Shown piece by piece: positions 1 to 9,694 of a DNA stretch of 64,000 nt. The first letter of the stretch is position 1; every line of letters starts with the position of its first letter. Where the stretch lies: the NCBI GenBank assembly GCA_030142905.1, contig JASJOG010000078.1:806001-870000 (forward strand), in the 5' to 3' direction. The notes under the pieces were generated by a model that saw only the letters and a list, made by a program, of their open reading frames with translations, searched no databases and was not told the origin of the DNA. The position numbers and the translations under genes were made by a program. The DNA is from Heliopora coerulea. Its lineage: Eukaryota > Cnidaria > Anthozoa > Scleralcyonacea > Helioporidae.

Positions 1-381
1 TGTGGCTTAAGTTTGTTGCATTGGTCGAATATTTGCAAAAACTCGTCAATCGGTTTAAAATGATCTTTTCGGGTCAGAGAAGAGAATAAAAGCATTAGTT
101 GATTGATTCGAGAAGTACTTGCGAAAATATGGCAATGTTTAAAAATTGGACAATTAAGCTTTATATACGCATAAAAGCCAGAATATGGTAAGATTTAGTT
201 AAACACCAAATAGTTGTAGGAAACTTTCCAAATACTTCTAAATTGTTCTCCTCCACCCAAACATCATGAAACAAATCGATTTTCGTCGATTTGACGATTT
301 GCTGTAAAAATTTCTCCAACTCGTCTAAAACGCTTTATCTCGTTGGTATAAGACGATTACTAAAACGAACTGTGAAAAAGT
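1..381 (+). repeat. First monomer, A form with private changes
   Basis: The window happens to begin at phase 1. This unit has ATTTGCA at phase 31-37 and AAGCTT at 156-161. It differs from almost all other copies near phase 326 (CGTCTAAAA rather than CGTCAAAA) and at phase 341-350 (CGTTGGTATA rather than CGTCGGGATA). The second change destroys the TCGTC/GACGA dyad found there in most copies. The array evidently continues upstream, because there is no sign of an edge. Confidence 0.9.
272..293. other. Perfect 8-bp inverted repeat inside the monomer (example copy)
   Basis: CAAATCGA at 272-279 and TCGATTTG at 286-293 are exact reverse complements separated by a 6-base loop TTTTCG. The dyad is present in nearly every monomer at phase 272-293. 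The common G285T variant (TTTTCT loop) changes only the loop. The GAATTG variant (T290A) breaks one pair. A second CGATTTG follows directly at phase 295-301, so the left arm has two possible partners. Extrusion or protein binding is not shown by the sequence. Confidence 0.85.
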
Positions 382-762
382 TGTGGCTTAAGTTTGTTGC
401 ATTGGTCGAATGTTTCCCAAAACTCGTCAATCGGTTTAAAATGATCTTTTCGGATCAGAGAAGAGAATAAAAGCATTAGTTGATTGATTCGAGAAGTACT
501 TGCGAAAATATGGCAATGTTTAAAAATTGGACAATTAAGCCTTATATACGCATAAAAGCCAGAATATGGTAAGATTTAGTTAAACACCAAATAGTTGTAG
601 GAAACTTTCCAAATACTTCTAAATTGTTCTCCTCCACCCAAACATCATGAAACAAATCGATTTTCGTCGATTTGACGATTTGCTGTAAAAATTTCTCCAA
701 CTCGTCAAAAACGCTTTATCTCGTCGGGATAAGACGATTACTAAAACGAACTGTGAAACAGT
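382..762 (+). repeat. Reference satellite monomer (381 bp), B form
   Basis: A representative unit used for phase numbering. In order it holds an AflII-type palindrome CTTAAG (phase 6-11), the most variable block (phase 15-51, here GTTTCCC at 31-37), AATAAA (85-90), the 8-bp palindrome AAGTACTT (113-120), a near-invariant AT-rich middle (about 89-147 and 169-212), a pyrimidine-rich stretch TTCTCCTCCACCC (about 246-258), and a CGTC/GACG-rich final third (272-381) with three dyads. It has 17 CpG and many stop codons in all frames. The length is close to twice a typical nucleosome repeat (2 x 190), which is only suggestive. It has private changes relative to its neighbours, such as CGGATCAG instead of CGGGTCAG at phase 70-77. 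Confidence 0.95.
721..737. other. 5-bp inverted repeat TCGTC/GACGA (example copy)
   Basis: TCGTC (721-725), loop GGGATAA and GACGA (733-737) form a perfect dyad at phase 340-356. The frequent G352A variant (AAAACGA instead of AGACGA) removes the pair between C344 and G352, so monomers exist with and without the intact dyad. The loop variant with G345A (CGTCAGG) marks a subset of monomers, for example near 3009, 10247, 16341, 18245 and 22436. Confidence 0.7.
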
Positions 763-763
763 T
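749..763. other. 6-bp inverted repeat at the monomer junction (example copy)
   Basis: AACTGT (749-754), loop GAA and ACAGTT (758-763) are exact reverse complements. The dyad spans phase 368 to phase 1 of the next monomer. The very common C/A variant at phase 378 (GAAACAG versus GAAAAAG) removes the pair with G372. Monomers therefore fall into dyad-intact and dyad-broken classes, and both classes are frequent through the array. Confidence 0.7.
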
Positions 764-2045
764 GTGGCTTAAGTTTGTTGCATTGGTCGAATGTTTCCCA
801 AAACTCGTCAATCGGTTTAAAATGATCTTTTCGGGTCAGAGAAGAGAATAAAAGCATTAGTTGATTGATTCGAGAAGTACTTGCGAAAATATGGCAATGT
901 TTAAAAATTGGACAATTAAGCCTTATATACGCATAAAAGCCAGAATATGGTAAGATTTAGTTAAACACCAAATAGGTGTAGGAAACTTTCCAAATACTTC
1001 TAAATTGTTCTCCTCCACCTAAACATCATGAAACAAATCGATTTTCTTCGATTTGACGATTTGCTGTAAAAATTTCTCCAACTCGTCAAAAACGCTTTAT
1101 CTCGTCGGGATAAGACGATTACTAAAACGAACTGTGAAACAGTTGTGGCTTAAGTTTGTTGCATTTGTCGAATATTTGCAAAATCTCGTCAATCGGTTTA
1201 AAATGATCTTTTCGGGTCAGAGAAGAGAATAAAAGCATTAGTTGATTGATTCGAGAAGTACTTGCGAAAATATGGCAATGTTTAAAAATTAGACAATTAA
1301 GCTTTATATACGCATAAAAGCCAGAATATGGTAAGATTTAGTTAAACACCAAATAGTTGTAGGAAACTTTCCAAATACTTCTAAATTGTTCTCCTCCACC
1401 CAAACATCATGAAACAAATCGATTTTCGTCGATTTGACGATTTGCTGTAAAAATTTCTCCAACTCGTCAAAAACGCTTTATCTCGTCGGGATAAGACGAT
1501 TACTAAAACGAACTGTGAAAAAGTTGTGGCTTAAGTTTGTTGCATTGGTCGAATGTTTCCCAAAACTCGTCAATCGGTTTAAAATGATCTTTTCGGGTCA
1601 GAGAAGAGAATAAAAGCATTAGTTGATTGATTCGAGAAGTACTTGCGAAAATATGGCAATGTTTAAAAATTGGACAATTAAGCCTTATATACGCATAAAA
1701 GCCAGAATATGGTAAGATTTAGTTAAACACCAAATAGGTGTAGGAAACTTTCCAAATACTTCTAAATTGTTCTCCTCCACCCAAACATCATGAAACAAAT
1801 CGATTTTCGTCGATTTGACGATTTGCTGTAAAAATTTCTCCAACTCGTCAAAAACGCTTTATCTCGTCGGGATTAAATGATTACTAAAACGAACTGTGAA
1901 ACAGTTGTGGCTTAAGTTTATTGCATTGGTCGAATATTTGCAAAAACTCGTCAATCGGTTTAAAATGATCTTTTCGGGTCAGAGAAGAGAATGAAAGCAT
2001 TAGTTGATTGATTCGAGAAGTACTTGCGAAAATATGGCAATGTTT

Positions 2046-2049
2046 AAAA
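2046..2049 (+). other. 1-bp deletion in an A run
   Basis: The run of five A at phase 141-145 is four A long here (TTTAAAATTGG), which shortens this monomer to 380 bp. It is one of only four register shifts in the window, and all later monomer starts are displaced by one base. The same monomer also carries the linked variants ATGAAAG, TCTCTAACTCGAC and CATCATAAAAC. Confidence 0.9.
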
Positions 2050-4070
2050 TTGGACAATTAAGCCTTATATACGCATAAAAGCCAGAATATGGTAAGATTT
2101 AGTTAAACACCAAATAGTTGTAGGAAACTTTCCAAATACTTCTAAATTGTTCTCCTCCACCCAAACATCATAAAACAAATCGATTTTCGTCGATTTGACG
2201 ATTTGCTGTGAAAATTTCTCTAACTCGACAAAAACGCTTTATCTCGTCGGGATAAGACGATTACTAAAACGAACTGTGAAAAAGTTGTGGCTTAAGTTTG
2301 TTGCATTGGTCGAATGTTTCCCAAAACTCGTCAATCGGTTTAAAATGATCTTTTCGGGTCAGAGAAGAGAATAAAAGCATTAGTTGATTGATTCGAGAAG
2401 TACTTGCGAAAATATGGCAATGTTTAAAAATTGGACAATTAAGCCTTATATACGCATAAAAGCCAGAATATGGTAAGATTTAGTTAAACACCAAATAGTT
2501 GTAGGAAACTTTCCAAATACTTCTAAATTGTTCTCCTCCACCCAAACATCATGAAACAAATCGATTTTCGTCGATATGACGATATGCTGTAAAAATTTCT
2601 CCAACTCGTCAAAAACGCTTTATTTCGTCGGGATAAAACGATTACTAAAACGAACTGTGAAACAGTTGTGGCTTAAGTTTGTTGCATTGGTCGAATATTT
2701 GCAAAAACTCGTCAATCGGTTTAAAATGATCTTTTCGGGTCAGAGAAGAGAATGAAAGCATTAGTTGATTGATTCGAGAAGTACTTGCGAAAATATGGCA
2801 ATGTTTAAAAATTGGACAATTAAGCCTTATATACGCATAAAAGCCAGAATATGGTAAGATTTAGTTAAACACCAAATAGTTGTAGGAAACTTTCCAAATA
2901 CTTCTAAATTGTTCTCCTCCACCCAAACATCATGAAACAAATCGATTTTCGTCGATTTGACGATTTGCTGTAAAAATTTCTCCAACTCGTCAAAAACGCT
3001 TTATCTCGTCAGGATAAGACGATTACTAAAACGAACTGTGAAACAGTTGTGGCTTAAGTTTGTTGCATTTGTCGAATATTTGCAAAAACTCGTCAATCGG
3101 TTTAAAATGATCTTTTCGGGTCAGAGAAGAGAATAAAAGCATTAGTTGATTGATTCGAGAAGTACTTGCGAAAATATGGCAATGTTTAAAAATTGGACAA
3201 TTAAGCTTTATATACGCATAAAAGCCAGAATATGGTAAGATTTAGTTAAACACCAAATAGTTGTAGGAAACTTTCCAAATACTTCTAAATTGTTCTCCTC
3301 CACCCAAACATCATGAAACAAATCGATTTTCGTCGATTTGACGATTTGCTGTAAAAATTTCTCCAACTCGTCAAAAACGCTTTATCTCGTCGGGATAAGA
3401 CGATTACTAAAACGAACAGTGAAAAAGTTGTGGCTTAAGTTTGTTGCATTGGTCGAATGTTTCCCAAAACTCGTCAATCGGTTTAAAATGATCTTTTCGG
3501 GTCAGAGAAGAGAATATAAGCATTAGTTGATTGATTCGAGAAGTACTTGCGAAAATATGGCAATGTTTAAAAATTGGACAATTAAGCCTTATATACGCAT
3601 AAAAGCCAGAATATGGTAAGATTTAGTTAAACACCAAATAGTTGTAGGAAACTTTCCAAATACTTCTAAATTGTTCTCCTCCACCCAAACATCATGAAAC
3701 AAATCGATTTTCGTCGATTTGACGATTTGCTGTAAAAATTTCTCCAACTCGTCAAAAACGCTTTATCTCGTCGGGATAAAACGATTACTAAAACGAACTG
3801 TGAAACAGTTGAGGCTTAAGTTTGTTGCATTGGTCGAATATTTGCAAAATCTCGTCAATCGGTTTAAAATGATCTTTTCGGGTCAGAGAAGAGAATGAAA
3901 GCATTAGTTGATTGATTCGAGAAGTACTTGCGAAAATATGGCAATGTTTAAAAATTGGACAATTAAGCTTTATATACGCATAAAAGCCAGAATATGGTAA
4001 GATTTAGTTAAACACCAAATAGTTGTAGGAAACTTTCCAAATACTTCTAAATTGTTCTCCTCCACCCAAA

Positions 4071-7000
4071 CAATATGAAACAAATCGATTTTCGTCGATT
4101 TGACGATTTGGTGTAAAAATTTCTCCAACTCGTCAAAAACGCTTTATCTCGTCGGGATAAGACGATTACTAAAACGAACTGTGAAACAGTTGTGGCTTAA
4201 GTTTGTTGCATTGGTCGAATGTTTCCCAAAACTCGTCAATCGGTTTAAAATGATCTTTTCGGGTCAGAGAAGAGAATAAAAGCATTAGTTGATTGATTCG
4301 AGAAGTACTTGCGAAAATATGGCAATGTTTAAAAATTGGACAATTAAGCCTTATATACGCATAAAAGCCAGAATATGGTAAGATTTAGTTAAACACCAAA
4401 TAGGTGTAGGAAACTTTCCAAATACTTCTAAATTGTTCTCCTCCACCTAAACATCATGAAACAAATCGATTTTCTTCGATTTGACGATTTGCTGTAAAAA
4501 TTTCTCCAACTCGTCAAAAACGCTTTATCTCGTCGGGATAAGACGATTACTAAAACGAACTGTGAAACAGATGTGGCTTAAGTTTGTTGCATTTGTCGAA
4601 TATTTGCAAAAACTCGTCAATCGGTTTAAAATGATCTTTTCGGGTCAGAGAAGAGAATAAAAGCATTAGTTGATTGATTCGAGAAGTACTTGCGAAAATA
4701 TGGCAATGTTTAAAAATTAGACAATTAAGCTTTATATACGCATAAAAGCCAGAATATGGTAAGATTTAGTTAAACACCAAATAGTTGTAGGAAACTTTCC
4801 AAATACTTCTAAATTGTTCTCCTCCACCCAAACATCATGAAACAAATCGATTTTCGTCGATTTGACGATTTGCTGTAAAAATTTCTCCAACTCGTCAAAA
4901 ACGCTTTATCTCGTCGGGATAAGACGATTACTAAAACGAACTGTGAAAAAGTTGTGGCTTAAGTTTGTTGCATTGGTCGAATGTTTCCCAAAACTCGTCA
5001 ATCGGTTTAAAATGATCTTTTCGGGTCAGAGAAGAGAATAAAAGCATTAGTTGATTGATTCGAGAAGTACTTGCGAAAATATGGCAATGTTTAAAAATTG
5101 GACAATTAAGCCTTATATACGCATAAAAGCCAGAATATGGTAAGATTTAGTTAAACACCAAATAGTTGTAGGAAACTTTCCAAATACTTCTAAATTGTTC
5201 TCCTCCACCCAAACATCATGAAACAAATCGATTTTCGTCGATTTGACGATTTGCTGTAAAAATTTCTCCAACTCGTCAAAAACGCTTTATCTCGTCGGGA
5301 TAAAACGATGACTAAAACGAACTGTGAAACAGTTGTGGCTTAAGTTTATTGCATTGGTCGAATATTTGCAAAAACTCGTCAATCGGTTTAAAATGATCTT
5401 TTCGGGTCAGAGAAGAGAATGAAAGCATTAGTTGATTGATTCGAGAAGTACTTGCGAAAATATGGCAATGTTTAAAAATTGGACAATTAAGCCTTATATA
5501 CGCATAAAAGCCAGAATATGGTAAGATTTAGTTAAACACCAAATAGTTGTAGGAAACTTTCCAAATACTTCTAAATTGTTCTCCTCCACCCAAACAATAT
5601 GAAACAAATCGATTTTCGTCGATTTGACGATTTGGTTTAAAAATTTCTCCAACTCGTCAAAAACGCTTTATCTCGTCGGGATAAGACGATTACTAAAACG
5701 AACTGTGAAACAGTTGTGGCTTAAGTTTGTTGCATTGGTCGAATGTTTCCCAAAACTCGTCAATCGGTTTAAAATGATCTTTTCGGGTCAGAGAAGAGAA
5801 TAAAAGCATTAGTTGATTGATTCGAGAAGTACTTGCGAAAATATGGCAATGTTTAAAAATTGGACAATTAAGCCTTATATACGCATAAAAGCCAGAATAT
5901 GGTAAGATTTAGTTAAACACCAAATAGGTGTAGGAAACTTTCCAAATACTTCTAAATTGTTCTCCTCCACCTAAACATCATGAAACAAATCGATTTTCTT
6001 CGATTTGACGATTTGCTGTAAAAATTTCTCCAACTCGTCAAAAACGCTTTATCTCGTCGGGATAAGACGATTACTAAAACGAACTGTGAAACAGATGTGG
6101 CTTAAGTTTGTTGCATTTGTCGAATATTTGCAAAAACTCGTCAATCGGTTTAAAATGATCTTTTCGGGTCAGAGAAGAGAATAAAAGCATTAGTTGATTG
6201 ATTCGAGAAGTACTTGCGAAAATATGGCAATGTTTAAAAATTAGACAATTAAGCTTTATATACGCATAAAAGCCAGAATATGGTAAGATTTAGTTAAACA
6301 CCAAATAGTTGTAGGAAACTTTCCAAATACTTCTAAATTGTTCTCCTCCACCCAAACATCATGAAACAAATCGATTTTCGTCGATTTGACGATTTGCTGT
6401 AAAAATTTCTCCAACTCGTCAAAAACGCTTTATCTCGTCGGGATAAGACGATTACTAAAACGAACTGTGAAAAAGTTGTGGCTTAAGTTTGTTGCATTGG
6501 TCGAATGTTTCCCAAAACTCGTCAATCGGTTTAAAATGATCTTTTCGGGTCAGAGAAGAGAATAAAAGCATTAGTTGATTTATTCGAGAAGTACTTGCGA
6601 AAATATGGCAATGTTTAAAAATTGGACAATTAAGCCTTATATACGCATAAAAGCCAGAATATGGTAAGATTTAGTTAAACACCAAATAGTTGTAGGAAAC
6701 TTTCCAAATACTTCTAAATTGTTCTCCTCCACCCAAACATCATGAAACAAATCGATTTTCGTCGATTTGACGATTTGCTGTAAAAATTTCTCCAACTCGT
6801 CAAAAACGCTTTATCTCGTCGGGATAAAACGATGACTAAAACGAACTGTGAAACAGTTGTGGCTTAAGTTTATTGCATTGGTCGAATATTTGCAAAAACT
6901 CGTCAATCGGTTTAAAATGATCTTTTCGGGTCAGAGAAGAGAATGAAAGCATTAGTTGATTGATTCGAGAAGTACTTGCGAAAATATGGCAATGTTTAAA

Positions 7001-7118
7001 AATTGGACAATTAAGCCTTATATACGCATAAAAGCCAGAATATGGTAAGATTTAGTTAAACACCAAATAGTTGTAGGAAACTTTCCAAATACTTCTAAAT
7101 TGTTCTCCTCCACCCAAA
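4071..7118 (+). repeat. Tandem pair of a 4-monomer (1,524-bp) higher-order repeat
   Basis: Three rare variants recur at exactly 1,524 bp (4 x 381). CAATATG in place of CATCATG occurs at 4071 and 5595. CAGATGTGG in place of CAGTTGTGG occurs with its ATG at 4571 and 6095. TAAAACGATG in place of TAAAACGATT occurs at 5301 and 6825. ATTAGAC in place of ATTGGAC follows the same step, at 4716 and 6240. Within each unit the forms run B (with TAGGTG, CACCTAAAC and TTTTCTTCG), T (with ATTAGAC and AAGCTT), B, then A (with TTTATTGCA and ATGAAAG). The outer limits are approximate because neighbouring monomers are so similar. A less exact relative of the same tetramer occupies about 763-2285. Confidence 0.85.
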
Positions 7119-9136
7119 CATCATGAAACAAATCGATTTTCGTCGATTTGACGATTTGCTGTAAAAATTTCTCTAGCTCGACAAAAACGCTTTATCTCGT
7201 CGGGATAAGACGATTACTAAAACGAACTGTGAAAAAGTTGTGGCTTAAGTTTGTTGCATTGGTCGAATGTTTCCCAAAACTCGTCAATCGGTTTAAAATG
7301 ATCTTTTCGGGTCAGAGAAGAGAATAAAAGCATTAGTTGATTGATTCGAGAAGTACTTGCGAAAATATGGCAATGTTTAAAAATTGGACAATTAAGCCTT
7401 ATATACGCATAAAAGCCAGAATATGGTAAGATTTAGTTAAACACCAAATAGTTGTAGGAAACTTTCCAAATACTTCTAAATTGTTCTCCTCCACCCAAAC
7501 ATCATGAAACAAATCGATTTTCGTCGATTTGACGATATGCTGTAAAAATTTCTCCAACTCGTCAAAAACGCTTTATCTCGTCGGGATAAAACGATTACTA
7601 AAACGAACTGTGAAACAGTTGTGGCTTAAGTTTGTTGCATTTGTCGAATATTTGCAAAAACTCGTCAATCGGTTTAAAATGATCTTTTCGGGTCAGAGAA
7701 GAGAATGAAAGCATTAGTTGATTGATTCGAGAAGTACTTGCGAAAATATGGCAATGTTTAAAAATTGGACAATTAAGCCTTATATACGCATAAAAGCCAG
7801 AATATGGTAAGATTTAGTTAAACACCAAATAGTTGTAGGAAACTTTCCAAATACTTCTAAATTGTTCTCCTCCACCTAAACATCATGAAACAAATCGATT
7901 TTCTTCGATTTGACGATTTGCTGTAAAAATTTCTCCAACTCGTCAAAAACGCTTTATCTCGTCGAAATAAGACGATTACTAAAACGAACTGTGAAACAGT
8001 TGTGGCTTAAGTTTGTTGCATTTGTCGAATATTTGCAAAAACTCGTCAATCGGTTTAAAATGATCTTTTCGGGTCAGAGAAGAGAATAAAAGCATTAGTT
8101 GATTGATTCGAGAAGTACTTGCGAAAATATGGCAATGTTTAAAAATTGGACAATTAAGCCTTATATACGCATAAAAGCCAGAATATGGTAAGATTTAGTT
8201 AAACACCAAATAGTTGTAGGAAACTTTCCAAATACTTCTAAATTGTTCTCCTCCACCCAAACATCATGAAACAAATCGATTTTCGTCGATTTGACGATTT
8301 GCTGTAAAAATTTCTCCAACTCGTCAAAAACGCTTTATCTCGTCGGGATAAGACGATTACTAAAACGAACTGTGATACAGTTGTTGCTTAAGTTTGTTGC
8401 ATTGGTCGAATGTTTCCCAAAACTCGTCAATCGGTTTAAAATGATCTTTTCGGGTCAGAGAAGAGAATAAAAGCATTAGTTGATTGATTCGAGAAGTACT
8501 TGCGAAAATATGGCAATGTTTAAAAATTGGACAATTAAGTCTTATATACGCATAAAAGCCAGAATATGGTAAGATTTAGTTAAACACCAAATAGTTGTAG
8601 GAAACTTTCCAAATACTTCTAAATTGTTCTCCTCCACCCAAACATCATGAAACAAATCGATTTTCGTCGATTTGACGATTTGCTGTAAAAATTTCTCCAA
8701 CTCGTCAAAAACGCTTTATCTCGTCGGGATAAGACGATTACTAAAACGAACTGTGAAACAGTTGTGGCTTAAGTTTGTTGCATTGGTCGAATGTTTCCCA
8801 AAACTCGTCAATCGGTTTAAAATGATCTTTTCGGGTCAGAGAAGAGAATAAAAGCATTAGTTGATTGATTCGAGAAGTACTTGCGAAAATATGGCAATGT
8901 TTAAAAATTGGACAATTAAGCCTTATATACGCATAAAAGCCAGAATATGGTAAGATTTAGTTAAACACCAAATAGTTGTAGGAAACTTTCCAAATACTTC
9001 TAAATTGTTCTCCTCCACCCAAACATCATGAAACAAATCGATTTTCGTCGATTTGACGATTTGCTGTAAAAATTTCTCCAACTCGTCAAAAACGCTTTAT
9101 CTCGTCGGGATAAGACGATTACTAAAACGAACTGTG

Positions 9137-9140
9137 AAAA
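9137..9140 (+). other. 1-bp deletion in an A run at a monomer end
   Basis: GTGAAAAGTTG replaces GTGAAAAAGTTG or GTGAAACAGTTG, giving a 380-bp monomer. The following monomer begins at 9143 and has the private change GAATTGGTC for GCATTGGTC. Confidence 0.9.
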
Positions 9141-9694
9141 GTTGTGGCTTAAGTTTGTTGAATTGGTCGAATGTTTCCCAAAACTCGTCAATCGGTTTAA
9201 AATGATCTTTTCGGGTCAGAGAAGAGAATAAAAGCATTAGTTGATTGATTCGAGAAGTACTTGCGAAAATATGGCAATGTTTAAAAATTGGACAATTAAG
9301 CCTTATATACGCATAAAAGCCAGAATATGGTAAGATTTAGTTAAACACCAAATAGTTGTAGGAAACTTTCCAAATACTTCTAAATTGTTCTCCTCCACCC
9401 AAACATCATGAAACAAATCGATTTTCGTCGATTTGACGATTTGCTGTAAAAATTTCTCCAACTCGTCAAAAACGCTTTATCTCGTCGGGATAAAACGATT
9501 ACTAAAACGAACTGTGAAACAGTTGTGGCTTAAGTTTATTGCATTGGTCGAATATTTGCAAAAACTCGTCAATCGGTTTAAAATGATCTTTTCGGGTCAG
9601 AGAAGAGAATGAAAGCATTAGTTGATTGATTCGAGAAGTACTTGCGAAAATATGGCAATGTTTAAAAATTGGACAATTAAGCCTTATATATGCA

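Noticed and set aside
161..178. TATA-like promoter (TTATATACGCATAAAAG)
   Set aside because: An AT-rich match is expected in a 35% GC unit. There is no initiator, gene or transcript evidence. It was kept out of the feature list.
331..356. CENP-B box (TTCG, four bases, A, two bases, CGGG)
   Set aside because: CGGG occurs twice per monomer (phase about 70 and 344), but the required TTCG and A at the correct distances are absent on either strand.
3338..3526. 62-codon open frame on the + strand
   Set aside because: It starts at TTG inside the satellite and runs across a monomer junction. It is slightly longer than the same frame in other monomers only because GAATATAAG here replaces GAATAAAAG and removes a stop. 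There is no ribosome-binding or codon-use signal, and the frame recurs in other units purely by repetition.
9000..9191. 63-codon open frame on the - strand
   Set aside because: It exists because the 1-bp deletion near 9137 joins two frames of the satellite. It has a TTG start, low complexity relative to real proteins and no recognisable domain.
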